DNA of 64,000 nt from Neomesorhizobium albiziae (GCF_900114255.1 NZ_FOSL01000008.1:1-64000); one strand, 5' to 3'; shown: positions 17,291-27,489, counted from the first letter of the stretch. Program-made: numbers and translations. The notes: generated from the letters alone by a model not told the origin.

Positions 17291-17327
17291 TTGTAAAGTT
17301 TACAAAAGCTTTTGTTGGTATAACAAA
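17291..17327. promoter_or_regulatory. Two adjacent palindromes in an AT-rich upstream region
   Basis: TTGTAAAGTTTACAA at 17291-17305 is a perfect palindrome with seven-base arms around one central base. Next to it TTTGTT-N5-AACAAA at 17311-17327 has six-base arms. They lie about 85-120 bases ahead of the small gene at 17413 in the most AT-rich part of this neighbourhood. Such paired dyads are typical of repressor or activator binding sites; no regulator is identified. Confidence 0.4.
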
Positions 17328-17412
17328 TATTATTTTCATATCTATGATAGACATTGCATAGGTTTATTATTACGCTTCAATTATACATTATGTTATGCTT
17401 GGAGTGCCACGA

Positions 17413-17646
17413 ATGACGACGTACAACATCCCCATGACCCATATGATCGCCACCGACTATCTCCGGCGTGGCATAATCGCCCACGACGCGCTGACTATTA
17501 CATGCGACCGCAAAGGTCTGGAGGACCTGATCGAGGACGCGCTCGACATGAAGCAGAATGGAGACGACGTGAGCATTCGGCGCTCCTACAAGTTGCACGC
17601 CATCAAGCTTCAGAAGGTGCTCCAGATGCGTTTACCGCTGGGATAA
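17413..17646 (+). CDS. Small hypothetical protein (77 aa)
   Basis: Begins MTTYNIPMTHMIATDYLRRG at an ATG with GGAG eight bases upstream; the earlier in-frame ATG at 17395 lacks a ribosome site. The product has an acidic helical middle (EDLIEDALDMKQNGDD) and a basic end (RRSYKLHAIKLQKVLQM). No family is recognised. It stands alone behind an AT-rich region with two palindromes, so it probably has its own regulated promoter. Confidence 0.45.
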   Translation: MTTYNIPMTHMIATDYLRRGIIAHDALTITCDRKGLEDLIEDALDMKQNGDDVSIRRSYKLHAIKLQKVLQMRLPLG

Positions 17647-18020
17647 GGGTGTCTACCGAGACCGGGTTGACGAAAGCGTTCCAACTGGTGTCGACTTTTG
17701 AGAGAAGTGCACAGTCGCCTCTTAAGATTGAATTAACTGACATAATCAACCATAAATAGCAATTTGGCAAAACGAAAAATATCTGAAGCAGGACGCGACA
17801 TTCCCTAGGTTAAAGCACCCCATCTCGGAGAATCTCGCGGTGGGGAATTGTTTTTCGAATATCGCGCTATCAGCGCAAAACTCCTTCTGCCTGCACCTGT
17901 CATATTGGACGCGGTCGCCTTGAGAGACCCCCACAAGCCGTGGGATTGAGGGTATTCGAAGGCTCCGCGTTCCGTCGGGCCGTTCGCGGCCGTTGGCTGC
18001 CGCACCCCGAAGGCGTCAGT
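17647..18020. other. Region upstream of cysD
   Basis: This 374-base stretch should contain the promoter of the cys operon. I see no clear sigma-70 hexamers and no riboswitch that I can name. The open frame continuing upstream of cysD to 17940 is not family sequence. Confidence 0.4.
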
Positions 18021-18926
18021 ATGCTTGCAAAGCTCACCCATCTCGACCGGCTCGAAGCCGAGGCGATCCATATCTTCCGGGAGGTCGCCGCGACCTTCTC
18101 GAAGCCGGTGATGCTTTATTCCGTCGGCAAGGATTCCTCGGTCCTGCTGCATCTGGCGATGAAGGCCTTTTATCCGGCCAAGCCGCCGTTTCCGTTCCTG
18201 CACGTCGACACGACATGGAAGTTCAGCGAGATGATCGAATTTCGCGACGCCATGGCGGCCAGGCACGGTTTCGATCTCCTGGTGCATATCAATGAAGATG
18301 GCGTGCGCGACGGCATCAGCCCGTTCGAGCACGGCTCCAACACCCACACCCACATCATGAAGACGGTGGCGCTGCGCCAGGCGCTCGACAAATACGGCTT
18401 CGATGCCGCCTTCGGCGGCGCCCGCCGCGACGAGGAAAAGTCGCGCGCCAAGGAGCGAATCTTTTCCTTCCGCAACGCCAGCCACGCCTGGGACCCGAAG
18501 AACCAGCGTCCGGAAATGTGGAAGATCTACAACACCCGTGTTGCGCCGGGTGAATCGATCCGCGTGTTCCCGCTGTCCAACTGGACCGAGCTCGATATCT
18601 GGCAATACATCCTGCAGGAAGAAATCCCCATCGTGCCGCTCTATTTCGCCAAGAAGCGCCCGATCGTCGAGCGCGACGGCATGCTGATCCTCAAGGACGA
18701 CGACCGCATGAAGCTCAGCCCCGGCGAAACCGTCGAGGAGCGGCTGGTGCGCTTCCGCACGCTGGGCTGCTACCCGCTCACCGGCGCCATCGAGTCCGAT
18801 GCTGAGGATCTCGAATCCATCGTCAGCGAAATGCTGACCGCCCGCACCTCCGAACGCCAGGGCCGCCTCATCGACAAGGACGAGGCGGGTTCCATGGAAA
18901 AGAAAAAGCGCGAGGGCTATTTCTGA
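18021..18926 (+). CDS. cysD: Sulfate adenylyltransferase small subunit CysD
   Basis: A 301-residue ATP sulfurylase catalytic subunit that, with CysN, turns sulfate and ATP into adenosine phosphosulfate in the cytoplasm. The PP-loop [12 protein letters not shown] lies at about residues 34-45, followed by [12 protein letters not shown] and [20 protein letters not shown], all typical of CysD. The C-terminus ends in KKKREGYF as in the family. The start is ATG 18021 with a GAAGG-like ribosome site ([20 protein letters not shown] is the family start); the frame extends 27 codons further upstream without similarity. CysNC begins two bases after its stop, so the two subunits are co-translated. Confidence 0.96.
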   Translation: MLAKLTHLDRLEAEAIHIFREVAATFSKPVMLYSVGKDSSVLLHLAMKAFYPAKPPFPFLHVDTTWKFSEMIEFRDAMAARHGFDLLVHINEDGVRDGISPFEHGSNTHTHIMKTVALRQALDKYGFDAAFGGARRDEEKSRAKERIFSFRNASHAWDPKNQRPEMWKIYNTRVAPGESIRVFPLSNWTELDIWQYILQEEIPIVPLYFAKKRPIVERDGMLILKDDDRMKLSPGETVEERLVRFRTLGCYPLTGAIESDAEDLESIVSEMLTARTSERQGRLIDKDEAGSMEKKKREGYF

Positions 18927-18928
18927 TC

Positions 18929-20866
18929 ATGCGGCACGTAATGACCAAGGAAATCCCCGGCGCCGGCGACATCCGCGACTATCTCGCCTCGCAGGAGCAG
19001 AAATCGCTGATGCGATTCCTCACCTGCGGTTCGGTGGACGACGGCAAGTCGACGCTGATCGGACGCCTGCTCTACGACACCAAGCTGATCTTCGAGGATC
19101 AGCTTGCGGCACTTGAAAAGGATTCCCTGAAGCACGGCACCAATGGCGCCGATATCGATTTCGCGCTGCTGGTCGACGGGCTGGAGGCCGAGCGGGAGCA
19201 GGGCATCACCATCGATGTCGCCTATCGTTTCTTCGCCACGCCGAAACGCAAATTCATCGTCGCCGATACGCCCGGCCACGAACAGTACACCCGCAACATG
19301 GCGACCGGCGCATCGACCGCCGATCTGGCGGTGGTGCTGGTCGATGCGCGCCAGGGTATCCTGCGCCAGACCCGCCGCCATTCGATCATCGCTTCGCTGC
19401 TCGGTATCCGTCACATCGCGCTTGCAGTGAACAAGTTCGACCTGGTCGGCTTCGACCGCCAGGTGTTCGAACGCATTGCCGCCGAATACCGCGATTTCGC
19501 GGCAAACCTCGGTTTCGCGACGATCGAGCCGATCCCGATGTCGGCGCGCTATGGCGACAATGTTACTCGCCGCTCCAGCGAAATGCCGTGGTATTCGGGC
19601 CCGACGCTGCTCGAGCATCTGGAAAACATCTCCATCGATGCGGTGGCGGTTGACCGTCCGTTCCGCTTCCCGGTGCAGTATGTGAACCGTCCCAACCTCG
19701 ATTTTCGCGGTTTTGCGGGAACCGTGGCGTCCGGCTCCGTCAACAAGGGCGACGACGTGGTCGTTGCGAAGTCGGGCAAGCTGTCGCGGGTAAAGCGCAT
19801 CGTGGCGCAAGGCGGCGACCTCGCGCGCGCCGTCGAAGGCCAGGCCGTCACGCTGGTTCTCGAAGATGAGGTCGAGGTGTCGCGCGGCAACATGCTGGTG
19901 TCGCCCTACACGCGCCCGCATGTCGCCGACCAGTTCGCGGCGAACCTCGTCTGGTTCGACGAAAGCGCGCTTCTGCCCGGCCGCTCCTATATACTGAGGA
20001 CGGAGACCGACCAGGCGAATGCTACGGTCAGCGACCTGCAATACCGCATCAATGTCAACGACTTCGCCCACGAAGCCGCCAAAACGCTGGAGATGAATGA
20101 AGTCGGCGTCGTCAGCGTTTCGGTGCAGGCGCCGATCGCCTTCGACAACTTCGCCGACAACCGCACCACCGGCGCGTTCATCCTCATTGACCGCATGACC
20201 AACGCCACGGTCGGCGCTGGCATGATCCTCAATCCGCTGCGCCGCGCCGCCAACATCCACTGGCAGTCGCTGGACGTCGACAAGAAGGCGAGGGCGCTCG
20301 CCAAGCATCAGAAATCGGCGGTGCTCTGGTTTACCGGCCTGTCGGGCTCCGGCAAGTCGACCATCGCCAACATGCTTGAGAAGAAGCTGCATTCCGCTGG
20401 CCACCACACCTATCTGCTCGACGGCGACAATATCCGCCACGGGCTGAACCGCGATCTCGGCTTCACCGACGAGGACCGGGTGGAAAATATCCGCCGGGTT
20501 GCCGAAGTGGCGCGGCTGATGGCCGATGCCGGCCTGATCGTGCTTGTCTCCTTCATCTCGCCGTTCCGCGCCGAGCGGCAGATGGCGCGCGAAATGCTGG
20601 AAGAGGGCGAGTTCGTCGAGGTCTTCGTCGACACGCCATTCGACGAATGCGCCAGGCGCGATCCGAAAGGGCTCTACGCCAAGGCGCTTAGCGGCGCGAT
20701 CCGCAATTTCACCGGCGTCGATTCGCCTTACGAAGCTCCGGAGAAACCGGAAATCCATCTTGAAACGCTCGGCAAATCGCCGGAAGAGATGGTAGAGGCT
20801 CTGGAGAACTGGCTTCGTGAGCGTGAAAATGGCGACCAGCAATACGACAGCGGCGGCGGCATCTGA
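18929..20866 (+). CDS. cysNC: Bifunctional CysN/CysC: sulfate adenylyltransferase large subunit fused to APS kinase
   Basis: A 645-residue fusion. Residues 1 to about 450 are the GTPase subunit of ATP sulfurylase, with [14 protein letters not shown] (P-loop, about 34), [11 protein letters not shown] (switch I), [17 protein letters not shown] (about 110) and NKFD (about 169). From about residue 460 follows APS kinase with its own P-loop [12 protein letters not shown] (about 470), [11 protein letters not shown], and [13 protein letters not shown]. The enzyme therefore makes PAPS from sulfate, as in the rhizobial NodQ/CysNC proteins. Start ATG 18929, with a second in-frame ATG four codons later. 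The cysQ gene overlaps its last 38 bases. Confidence 0.96.
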   Translation: MRHVMTKEIPGAGDIRDYLASQEQKSLMRFLTCGSVDDGKSTLIGRLLYDTKLIFEDQLAALEKDSLKHGTNGADIDFALLVDGLEAEREQGITIDVAYRFFATPKRKFIVADTPGHEQYTRNMATGASTADLAVVLVDARQGILRQTRRHSIIASLLGIRHIALAVNKFDLVGFDRQVFERIAAEYRDFAANLGFATIEPIPMSARYGDNVTRRSSEMPWYSGPTLLEHLENISIDAVAVDRPFRFPVQYVNRPNLDFRGFAGTVASGSVNKGDDVVVAKSGKLSRVKRIVAQGGDLARAVEGQAVTLVLEDEVEVSRGNMLVSPYTRPHVADQFAANLVWFDESALLPGRSYILRTETDQANATVSDLQYRINVNDFAHEAAKTLEMNEVGVVSVSVQAPIAFDNFADNRTTGAFILIDRMTNATVGAGMILNPLRRAANIHWQSLDVDKKARALAKHQKSAVLWFTGLSGSGKSTIANMLEKKLHSAGHHTYLLDGDNIRHGLNRDLGFTDEDRVENIRRVAEVARLMADAGLIVLVSFISPFRAERQMAREMLEEGEFVEVFVDTPFDECARRDPKGLYAKALSGAIRNFTGVDSPYEAPEKPEIHLETLGKSPEEMVEALENWLRERENGDQQYDSGGGI

Positions 20867-21674
20867 CGATATCGCCATACTGGCGCTTTTCGAGCGGCTG
20901 GCGCTTGCGGCCGGCCGCGTGGTGCTCGACGTTTTTCACTCCGACATGACGGTAAGCCGGAAAGACGATTCTTCGCCGGTCACCGAGGCGGACCGTCGGG
21001 CCGAGAAGATCATTCTCGAAGGCCTGCGCGACGCACTGCCCGATATTCCATGCGTCGCCGAGGAGGAGTGTTCGGAGGGCATCGTGCCGGTCGAACTCGG
21101 TGATACCTTCCTGCTGATCGACCCGCTCGACGGCACCAAGGAGTTCGTCACCCGTCACGCCGATTTCACCGTCAACATCGCCTTGATCCGCAACGGCATG
21201 CCGGTTGTCGGCGCGGTGTTCGCGCCGATCAGCCGCAAGCTCTATCTGGGGCGTCCGGGCTTTGCCGAAGCCGTCGACATTTCGGATGATTTTACACCGG
21301 GCGGCCGTCGGCGGATTGCCGTCAGGGAAGGGTTCGAGCCGGTGACGATCGTTGCCAGCCGCTCGCACCGCACGCCGGAGACGGATGCCTATATCCTGAA
21401 ATTCCGCACTGCCGAGATCGTCTCGGTCGGGTCTTCCCTGAAATTCTGCCTGATTGCCGCCGCCGAAGCGGATGTCTATCCGCGTTTCGGCCCGACGATG
21501 GAATGGGATACGGCGGCCGGCGATGCGGTGCTGCGCGCCGCCGGCGGCGCCACCGAAATGGTCGATGGAACCCCGCTCGTCTATGGCAAGCGGGGCCGTC
21601 CGGACTGGCTGGATTTCGCCAACCCGGCCTTCATAGCGCGCGGCCGGGTGGAGTGCCCGGCAGGCGGCGTTTAA
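20829..21674 (+). CDS. cysQ: 3'(2'),5'-bisphosphate nucleotidase CysQ
   Basis: A 281-residue inositol-monophosphatase-fold enzyme that removes the 3'-phosphate of PAP, the by-product of PAPS use, and may limit PAPS build-up. Metal-binding motifs are visible: [14 protein letters not shown] (about residues 54-67), EEE at about 79-81, DPLDGTKEF (about 98-106) and [14 protein letters not shown] (about 226-239). The start is ATG 20829 (MATSNTT), 38 bases inside cysNC. It closes the cysD-cysNC-cysQ operon; a seven-base-loop hairpin with six-base arms (21718-21736) follows about 45 bases after the stop. Confidence 0.94.
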   Translation: MATSNTTAAAASDDIAILALFERLALAAGRVVLDVFHSDMTVSRKDDSSPVTEADRRAEKIILEGLRDALPDIPCVAEEECSEGIVPVELGDTFLLIDPLDGTKEFVTRHADFTVNIALIRNGMPVVGAVFAPISRKLYLGRPGFAEAVDISDDFTPGGRRRIAVREGFEPVTIVASRSHRTPETDAYILKFRTAEIVSVGSSLKFCLIAAAEADVYPRFGPTMEWDTAAGDAVLRAAGGATEMVDGTPLVYGKRGRPDWLDFANPAFIARGRVECPAGGV

Positions 21675-21889
21675 CGCCGTCGGTGTAAAGAGGCTGCCCC
21701 GCAAGCTCGAATCACGGCCAACCGAGCTCTGGTTGGAAGCCTGGAACTCATCGAATTCTCTACGAGCGGGAAGCAAACGCCGAATTCGCTGCGCTGGACA
21801 AATATTGACGGGTAGGACGGAGCAGTTCACCCTTCGCACACATTGGCTCTCTTGGGGCGAACCGACAATCGGAACTGCATCAGACAACC

Positions 21890-22855
21890 ATGCAAGACAA
21901 GGCAATCCAGGCGGCGAAGCATCTGGTGGGTAACAGCCGGAGTCAGATCGTGAATGCCGATCTGATAGCCGTAGTGATTGCCGTTACGAATGGTGAACCG
22001 CGTTCACTGACAATCGAACAGGCTCATGCTTTGCCGTCCGGTCCTCTGGAGCTCGGCCATCGCTCCCTGCAGTCGGGACTGAGGGCATGGGTGGAGCGGC
22101 AGACCGGCCATCCGCTCGGCTATATTGAACAGCTCTACACCTTTGCCGACCGCGACCGGACCGGTGACGAGCATGTGCAGATATCGATCAGCTACCTCGG
22201 GCTGACGCGGGAAGAACAGGCCGAAAGGTCTGCAACGCATGGCTGGCGGAGCTGGTACGACTATTTTCCGTGGGAAGATCACCGTGCGGGCGTCCCGCCG
22301 GTCTTGCCGGATATCCTTATGCCCCGGCTCCTGGCCTGGGCTGGCGACGCCCAGGACCCGAACATGAGCCATGATCGCCGTCAACGCGTGGCATATGCCT
22401 TCGGCCTGGATGACCACGACTGGAATGAAGAACTCGTCCTGCAGCGATACGAACTGCTCTATGAAGCGGCGCTGGTGGAGGAGGCAGTGCGCGGCCGCGA
22501 CAATGGCAGTCCGCGGTCCATTCCCGGTCGGCCGATGATTGCCGATCATCGTCGCATTCTGGCGACGGCAATCGCCAGGCTTCGAACCAAGATCAAATAC
22601 CGCCCCGTCGTTTTTGAACTGATGCCGCCGGCATTCACGCTGCTGCAGTTGCAGCGCACCGTTGAAGCGCTCGCCGGCAGGCTCGTGCACAAGCAGAACT
22701 TCAGGCGCCTCATCGAACAGCAGGATCTGGTCGAGGAGACAGGCGAGACGATGTCGGCCACAGGCGGGCGCCCGGCGAAGCGTTTCCGCTTCCGCCAGGC
22801 CATTCTGGCGGAACGAGCTGTCGCAGGGACGAAATTGCCACTTTCACGCACTTGA
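21890..22855 (+). CDS. nrtR: NrtR-type transcriptional regulator of NAD synthesis (Nudix-like)
   Basis: A 321-residue protein with an N-terminal Nudix-like ADP-ribose-binding domain and a C-terminal winged helix. LIAVVIAVTNGEPRSL lies at about residue 25 and IEQLYTFADRDRT at about 85, which is the Nudix-like part; the full catalytic Nudix box is not evident, as expected for a regulator. The winged helix is at about 225-300, with FELMPPAFTLLQLQRTVEAL and KQNFRRLIEQQDLVEET, then GRPAKRFRF. NrtR proteins repress NAD biosynthesis genes and release DNA on binding ADP-ribose. Directly downstream are two matching palindromes and nadABC, which supports this assignment. The ribosome site at the ATG is weak, so the start is less certain. 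Confidence 0.88.
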   Translation: MQDKAIQAAKHLVGNSRSQIVNADLIAVVIAVTNGEPRSLTIEQAHALPSGPLELGHRSLQSGLRAWVERQTGHPLGYIEQLYTFADRDRTGDEHVQISISYLGLTREEQAERSATHGWRSWYDYFPWEDHRAGVPPVLPDILMPRLLAWAGDAQDPNMSHDRRQRVAYAFGLDDHDWNEELVLQRYELLYEAALVEEAVRGRDNGSPRSIPGRPMIADHRRILATAIARLRTKIKYRPVVFELMPPAFTLLQLQRTVEALAGRLVHKQNFRRLIEQQDLVEETGETMSATGGRPAKRFRFRQAILAERAVAGTKLPLSRT

Positions 22856-22862
22856 CATTTCT

Positions 22863-22881
22863 TATGCTCAAGTTAAGCATA
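22863..22881. promoter_or_regulatory. Palindrome 1 upstream of nadA, probable NrtR operator
   Basis: TATGCTC-N5-AAGCATA, 19 bases, six perfect outer pairs. It begins six bases after a TTGACA that matches a -35 box (22852-22857), so a bound protein would cover the promoter. It lies between nrtR and nadA and has a sibling 26 bases downstream. Confidence 0.7.
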
Positions 22882-22888
22882 TGGGAGT

Positions 22889-22907
22889 TATACTCATAGC
22901 GAGCATA
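22889..22907. promoter_or_regulatory. Palindrome 2 upstream of nadA, probable NrtR operator
   Basis: TATACTC-N5-GAGCATA, 19 bases. It shares the pattern TATRCTC-N5-RAGCATA with palindrome 1; the centres are 26 bases apart, about two and a half helix turns. It ends 13 bases before the nadA start and just before the AAGGAAAG ribosome site, so it may also overlap the transcription start. Confidence 0.7.
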
Positions 22908-22920
22908 AGGAAAGCCTAAC

Positions 22921-23895
22921 ATGCTCAACACTTCCGCCCGTACCGCCATGCTCTACGATCGCGTACGGCGGGTCATCCCGCCCATCGAATGGCCAGCCTT
23001 CGCCGATGATATCGACGCCATTCTCGATTTGAAGCAACAGCGAAATGCCGTCATCCTGGCGCACAACTATCAGACGCCGGAAATCTTCCACTGTGTTGCC
23101 GACATTGTCGGCGACAGCCTGGCGCTTGCCCGCAAGGCGATGTCGGTCGATGCGGATGTCATCGTGCTTGCCGGCGTTCACTTCATGGCCGAGACCGCGA
23201 AGTTGCTCAATCCGCAAAAGACGGTGCTCATTCCCGACCTGGGAGCCGGCTGTTCGCTGGCGGACTCCATTACCGCCGAGGACATCCGACTGCTGCGGCA
23301 ACGCTATCCCCGGGTGCCGGTTGTCACCTACGTCAACACGTCGGCTGCCGTGAAGGCCGAGTCCGACATATGTTGTACCTCCGGCAATGCGAAAGCTGTC
23401 GTGGAGTCGCTGGGTGTTCCTCGGGTGATCATGCTGCCTGACGAATATCTGGCCCAGAACATCGCCGCCCAGACCGCCGTCGAAATCATCGCTTGGAAAG
23501 GGCATTGCGAGGTGCACGAGCGCTTCACGCCTGCCGACATCCGCCAGTTGCGTGAAGACCATCCCGGCGTGACGGTGCTTGCCCATCCCGAATGTCCACC
23601 CGAAGTGGTGGCCGAGGCCGATTTTTCCGGCTCGACCGCCGCCATGTCGGACTACGTGGGACAGCAAAAACCATCCCGCGTCGTGCTGATGACCGAGTGC
23701 TCGATGAGCGACAATGTCGCGGTCGAGCATGCCGAGGTGGAGTTCATCCGGCCCTGCAATTTGTGTCCGCATATGAAGCGGATAACGCTCGCCAACATCC
23801 GTACGGCGCTCGAGCAGAACCGCCATGTCGTGACCATCGATCCGGAGATCGCCGGACACGCGCGTCTGGCCGTCGAGCGGATGCTCGCCGTATGA
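22921..23895 (+). CDS. nadA: Quinolinate synthase NadA
   Basis: A 324-residue [4Fe-4S] enzyme that condenses iminoaspartate with dihydroxyacetone phosphate to quinolinate in de novo NAD synthesis. Cluster cysteines are visible: LGAGCSLAD (Cys about 111), HPECPPEV (about 225) and [10 protein letters not shown] (about 279/282). Also present are AHNYQTPEI (about 47) and [10 protein letters not shown] (about 85), which hold the substrate-binding residues. The start ATG follows AAGGAAAG. The stop overlaps the nadB start as ATGA, so NadA and NadB are made together, in keeping with the unstable iminoaspartate passed between them. Confidence 0.97.
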   Translation: MLNTSARTAMLYDRVRRVIPPIEWPAFADDIDAILDLKQQRNAVILAHNYQTPEIFHCVADIVGDSLALARKAMSVDADVIVLAGVHFMAETAKLLNPQKTVLIPDLGAGCSLADSITAEDIRLLRQRYPRVPVVTYVNTSAAVKAESDICCTSGNAKAVVESLGVPRVIMLPDEYLAQNIAAQTAVEIIAWKGHCEVHERFTPADIRQLREDHPGVTVLAHPECPPEVVAEADFSGSTAAMSDYVGQQKPSRVVLMTECSMSDNVAVEHAEVEFIRPCNLCPHMKRITLANIRTALEQNRHVVTIDPEIAGHARLAVERMLAV

Positions 23896-25433
23896 GTGTT
23901 GACGTCCGCGATCTCGGCGGCCGGCCGGTCATCATCGGCGGCGGCATAGCTGGGCTGATGACTGCGCTGCACCTGGCGCCTGAGCCGGTGCTTCTCGTGT
24001 CGAGATCGGAGCTTGGCGCGGACGCGTCGAGTGCATGGGCACAGGGCGGGCTTGCCGCCAGCCTGGGCGACGATGATGAACCGGCGCTTCACCTTTCCGA
24101 CACGCTTGCCGCAGGCGATGGGCTTTGCGCTGCGCAGGCAGCAAGGCGCATCGTGAACGCGGCGCCCGACGCGATCGAGGATCTGGCGCGTCTTGGAGTT
24201 CGTTTCGATCGGACGCCGACGGGCGCCTTTCGCCTCGGGCTGGAAGCCGCGCACAGTCGGCGGCGCATTGTTCATGCCGGGGGTGACGGCAGCGGACGGG
24301 AGGTCATGCGCGGGCTTGTCGCCGCCGTGCGGTCCACGCCGGCAATAGCGGTTGTCGATGGCATCGAAGCGCGCCGGCTGACAGTGGAGGATGGCAGAAT
24401 CACCGGTGTGCTGGCGAATGGTTCGAAAGGTCCGGTGTTCCTCGCCACGGGGCGGGTCGTTCTTGCCACTGGCGGCATCGGCGGCTTGTTCCACGACACG
24501 ACAAACCCGTTGGGCAGTTGGGGGCAGGGCCTTGCACTGGCAGCGCGGGCCGGTGCAACCTTTGCCGACTTGGAGTTCATCCAGTTCCACCCGACTGCGC
24601 TTGACGGGCTCGACCGTCCGATGTCGCTCATCAGCGAGGCGGTTCGCGGTGAAGGCGCAACGATCATCGACGAGACAGGTCGACGTTTCCTCGACGGCGT
24701 GCAAGGTGCGGAACTGGCGCCGCGCGACATTGTCGCGCGCGCTGTCTGGAGACATCTTGCCGATAACCACCGCGTCTTCCTCGACGTGCGCGAAAAGCCA
24801 GGCGCGACATTCGCGCAGCATTTTCCGATGATCGCAGCCGCCTGTCGCAAGGCCGGCATCGATCCGGCACGTGATCCCATCCCTATCCGGCCAGCGCAGC
24901 ACTACCATATGGGAGGTGTCGCCGTGGATATGGCCGGGCGGACCTCCGTTCCGGGGCTTTGGGCTTGTGGCGAAGTTGCCTCGACCGGGCTGCACGGCGC
25001 TAATCGGCTTGCCAGCAATTCGTTGACCGAGGCCGCGGTCTGCGCGCGCTGGGTTGCCGACAGTGTTGCCGGTTCGCTCGACAGTGGCCGGAAGCAGGCG
25101 GTAGCGCTTGACCTGCCAGCGCCGAATCCAGGGTCTGTGCGACCTCTCCTGTCGCGTGCCCTCGGCGTCACACGGGATGGCGAAAGGTTGAAGGAGGCTG
25201 CGCGGGCGTTGTTGCTCCTGCAGCAGCAACAAGGCCCGGCGTCCGATCCAGCCGCTGTCGGGCTGATGATCGCGGTTGGCGCCTTGCTGCGCCAGGAAAG
25301 CCGCGGTGCTCATTTCCGGACCGACTTTCCCAGTCGTGCGGCCGTCGCCAGCCGTTCCCAAATCACACTCAACGCGGCGATAGCCGCAGCACGGGAACTG
25401 GCATCCTCCCGAGCGTTGGAAAGCATTCTATGA
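23892..25433 (+). CDS. nadB: L-aspartate oxidase NadB
   Basis: A 513-residue flavoprotein that oxidises L-aspartate to iminoaspartate using FAD. The dinucleotide motif [17 protein letters not shown] is at about residues 12-28, then [12 protein letters not shown] (about 46), the conserved LVSR/GRDV-type segments, FIQFHPTAL (about 232), and the C-terminal FAD motif [20 protein letters not shown] (about 354-373) with SNSLTEA. The true start is ATG 23892, which overlaps the nadA stop by four bases; the frame remains open far upstream inside nadA but that is not family sequence. The length is slightly below that of E. coli NadB. Confidence 0.96.
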   Translation: MSVDVRDLGGRPVIIGGGIAGLMTALHLAPEPVLLVSRSELGADASSAWAQGGLAASLGDDDEPALHLSDTLAAGDGLCAAQAARRIVNAAPDAIEDLARLGVRFDRTPTGAFRLGLEAAHSRRRIVHAGGDGSGREVMRGLVAAVRSTPAIAVVDGIEARRLTVEDGRITGVLANGSKGPVFLATGRVVLATGGIGGLFHDTTNPLGSWGQGLALAARAGATFADLEFIQFHPTALDGLDRPMSLISEAVRGEGATIIDETGRRFLDGVQGAELAPRDIVARAVWRHLADNHRVFLDVREKPGATFAQHFPMIAAACRKAGIDPARDPIPIRPAQHYHMGGVAVDMAGRTSVPGLWACGEVASTGLHGANRLASNSLTEAAVCARWVADSVAGSLDSGRKQAVALDLPAPNPGSVRPLLSRALGVTRDGERLKEAARALLLLQQQQGPASDPAAVGLMIAVGALLRQESRGAHFRTDFPSRAAVASRSQITLNAAIAAARELASSRALESIL

Positions 25434-26284
25434 TGAACCTGTCACCCCTTCCGACAATCATGCTTGAGCCTTTGGCGCGGGCGGCTCTTCTTGAAGATCT
25501 TGGCAGAGCCGGTGACTTGACCTCGGACGCCGTCGTGCCGAAGAACCATCATGTGACAACCGTTCTGGCTGCGCGCCAGGCGGGAACTGTCGCCGGGCTC
25601 GATCTGGCAATGCTCGCCTTCAGGCTTGTCGACCACAACGTCGAAATGACCGTGCATCGCGCCGACGGCAGCGAAGTTGCGCAAGGCGAGGCCATTGCGT
25701 CGGTGATAGGCCCGGCCCGAGCTATCCTTACTGCGGAACGAACGGCGCTCAATTTTCTCTGCCATCTGAGCGGCGTCGCCACGGCGACGGCGTCGGTTGT
25801 TGCAGCGGTTCACGGCCATCGCGCAAAGATCGTCTGCACGCGCAAGACGACACCCGGTCTGCGGGCTGTCGAAAAATACGCTGTACGCGCCGGTGGCGGC
25901 GCCAATCACCGCTTCGGCCTCGACGACGCGATCCTGATCAAGGACAATCACATCGCCATCGCCGGCGGAATTCACCCGGCAATCGAGAGGGCGCGAAGCG
26001 GCGCGGGTCATCTCGTCAAGATCGAAATCGAGGTCGATACGCTGGCCCAGTTGGAAGAGGTCCTGGCTCTCACCCCCGACGCCGTCCTGCTCGACAATAT
26101 GTCAGTCGACGAGCTTCGTCAGGCGGTGACGATGGTTGCGGGTCGGGCGATCACCGAGGCGTCGGGCAGGATTACCGCCGCTACGGCGCCAGCCATTGCC
26201 GCGACCGGTGTTGACCTGATTTCCATCGGCTGGTTGACCCATAGCGCGCCGATCCTTGATATCGGTCTGGACTTCGTCGGCTGA
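25430..26284 (+). CDS. nadC: Nicotinate-nucleotide pyrophosphorylase (carboxylating) NadC
   Basis: A 284-residue quinolinate phosphoribosyltransferase that converts quinolinate and PRPP to nicotinate mononucleotide and CO2. Typical segments are EDLGRAGDLTSDAV (about 22), ERTALNFLCHLSGVATAT (about 104), TRKTTPGLRAVEKYAVRAGG (about 137-156, with the conserved Arg/Lys of the active site) and KDNHI (about 172). LLDNMS is at about 222 and SGRITAATAPAIAATGVDLI at about 246, the phosphate-binding strand ends. Its start overlaps the nadB stop. It ends the nadABC operon, which is convergent with the aminotransferase gene. Confidence 0.96.
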   Translation: MMNLSPLPTIMLEPLARAALLEDLGRAGDLTSDAVVPKNHHVTTVLAARQAGTVAGLDLAMLAFRLVDHNVEMTVHRADGSEVAQGEAIASVIGPARAILTAERTALNFLCHLSGVATATASVVAAVHGHRAKIVCTRKTTPGLRAVEKYAVRAGGGANHRFGLDDAILIKDNHIAIAGGIHPAIERARSGAGHLVKIEIEVDTLAQLEEVLALTPDAVLLDNMSVDELRQAVTMVAGRAITEASGRITAATAPAIAATGVDLISIGWLTHSAPILDIGLDFVG

Positions 26285-26346
26285 GTGAACGCAGCCGCGC
26301 CCAAGGATGCCGTCGGACCCGCCCAAGCGAGACGCAATAGGGCTTG

Positions 26347-27489
26347 TTACTCCGCCGCGGCTTTAGACGATTGGCCTTCCAGAAAGCCGCGGATGGTGTC
26401 GATGATCCGGTCCTGGTCCGCTTCGCTCAGGTAGGGGTGCATCGGCAGGCACAATATGTGCTTGGGCAAGGTCTCCGAAACGGTCAGGCCGCTCGGCGTG
26501 CGGGGAAACTCCCGGTAGGCGACTTGGCTGTGCAGCGGCTTCACGTAGTAGATGACCGAAGGAATGGCCTTTTCCTGCAGATGCGTCTTCAGCGCGTCGC
26601 GGTGGGATGTTTCGATCGCGTACTGCGCCCATGCCGAGCGGCTGCCGCTGGCGATGGTCGGCACCCGCACGATATCGCCGAGACCCTCATTGTAGCGCTT
26701 GGCGACCTTCTGGCGGGCGACCACCTCGTCTTCGAGGATGGCCAGCTTCTCGATCAGGATTGCCGCCTGCAACGTGTCGAGACGCGAATTCACCCCGACA
26801 TGGATGTTGTCGTACTGTGTCTCGCCCTTGCCGTGGAAGGCGAAGGAACGCAGGCGCTCGGCAAGGTCGCCGTCATTGGTGAGCATGGCGCCGCCGTCGC
26901 CGTAGCAGCCGAGCGGCTTTGCCGGATAGAAGCTGGTGCCGGCGACATGGCCGAAGGCGCCGCACATCTTGCCGTCGACCGAACCGCCGATCGACTGGGC
27001 AGCGTCCTCGATCACCAGAAGGTTCTCGCGTTCGGCGATCTTCTGGATCGCCGCGTAGTCGGCGCCAAGCCCGAAAAGGTCGACCGGGATGATGGCGCGC
27101 GGCTTTAGCCGCCCCTCGGCCTTCACCATGGCAATCGCGGCCTCGAGGCTGGCGATGTCGATGTTGTAGGTTTCGGCGTCGACATCGACGAACACCGGTT
27201 CGGCCTTGGCGAGCGCCACCACTTCGGCGGTCGCGGCGAAGGTGAAGCTCGGCACGAATACGGCGTCGCCCGGACCGATGCCCGATGCGTAGAGCGGCAG
27301 GAGCAGCGCGTCGGTGCCGTTGGCGCAGGCCACGACATGTTTTACGCCGACATAGGCCGCAAGCTTCTGCTCGAACTCGGCAACCTGAGGCCCGAGAATG
27401 TATTTTCCGTCGTTGACGACACGGTCGATGGCTGCCGAGAGGCGGTCGCGGATGCGTTCACGCTGCGCGCCGAGGTCGATGAATTGCAT
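26347..27489 (-). CDS. DegT/DnrJ/EryC1 sugar aminotransferase (WbpE-type)
   Basis: A 380-residue PLP enzyme of the sugar aminotransferase family. It opens MQFIDLGAQRERIRDRLSAA; then GPQVAEFEQKLAAYVGVKH (about 35) and CANGTDALLLPL (about 56, PLP phosphate site). PVDLFGLGADY (about 144), EDAAQSIGG (about 165), and FYPAKPLGCYGDGGA with the PLP lysine at about 187 follow. The match is best to WbpE-like enzymes that transaminate UDP-3-keto-HexNAc-uronic acids, which would fit the WbpA-type dehydrogenase at 7.5-8.8 kb; other NDP-keto sugars are possible. I used the ATG at 27489; a longer frame to 27579 is not family sequence. It stands alone between nadC and a small SnoaL-like gene. Confidence 0.9.
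   Translation of the reverse strand: MQFIDLGAQRERIRDRLSAAIDRVVNDGKYILGPQVAEFEQKLAAYVGVKHVVACANGTDALLLPLYASGIGPGDAVFVPSFTFAATAEVVALAKAEPVFVDVDAETYNIDIASLEAAIAMVKAEGRLKPRAIIPVDLFGLGADYAAIQKIAERENLLVIEDAAQSIGGSVDGKMCGAFGHVAGTSFYPAKPLGCYGDGGAMLTNDGDLAERLRSFAFHGKGETQYDNIHVGVNSRLDTLQAAILIEKLAILEDEVVARQKVAKRYNEGLGDIVRVPTIASGSRSAWAQYAIETSHRDALKTHLQEKAIPSVIYYVKPLHSQVAYREFPRTPSGLTVSETLPKHILCLPMHPYLSEADQDRIIDTIRGFLEGQSSKAAAE

Noticed and set aside
17820-17860. Riboswitch upstream of cysD
   Set aside because: A CCCCA/TGGGG pairing is possible but the loop has no match to a SAM or other sulfur-related riboswitch core that I can recognise.
22852-22880. A full sigma-70 promoter for nadA
   Set aside because: TTGACA is clear, but at 16-18 bases spacing the -10 is only AAGCAT/AGCATA; the better TATACT box is 31 bases away. 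I report the operators but not a promoter.
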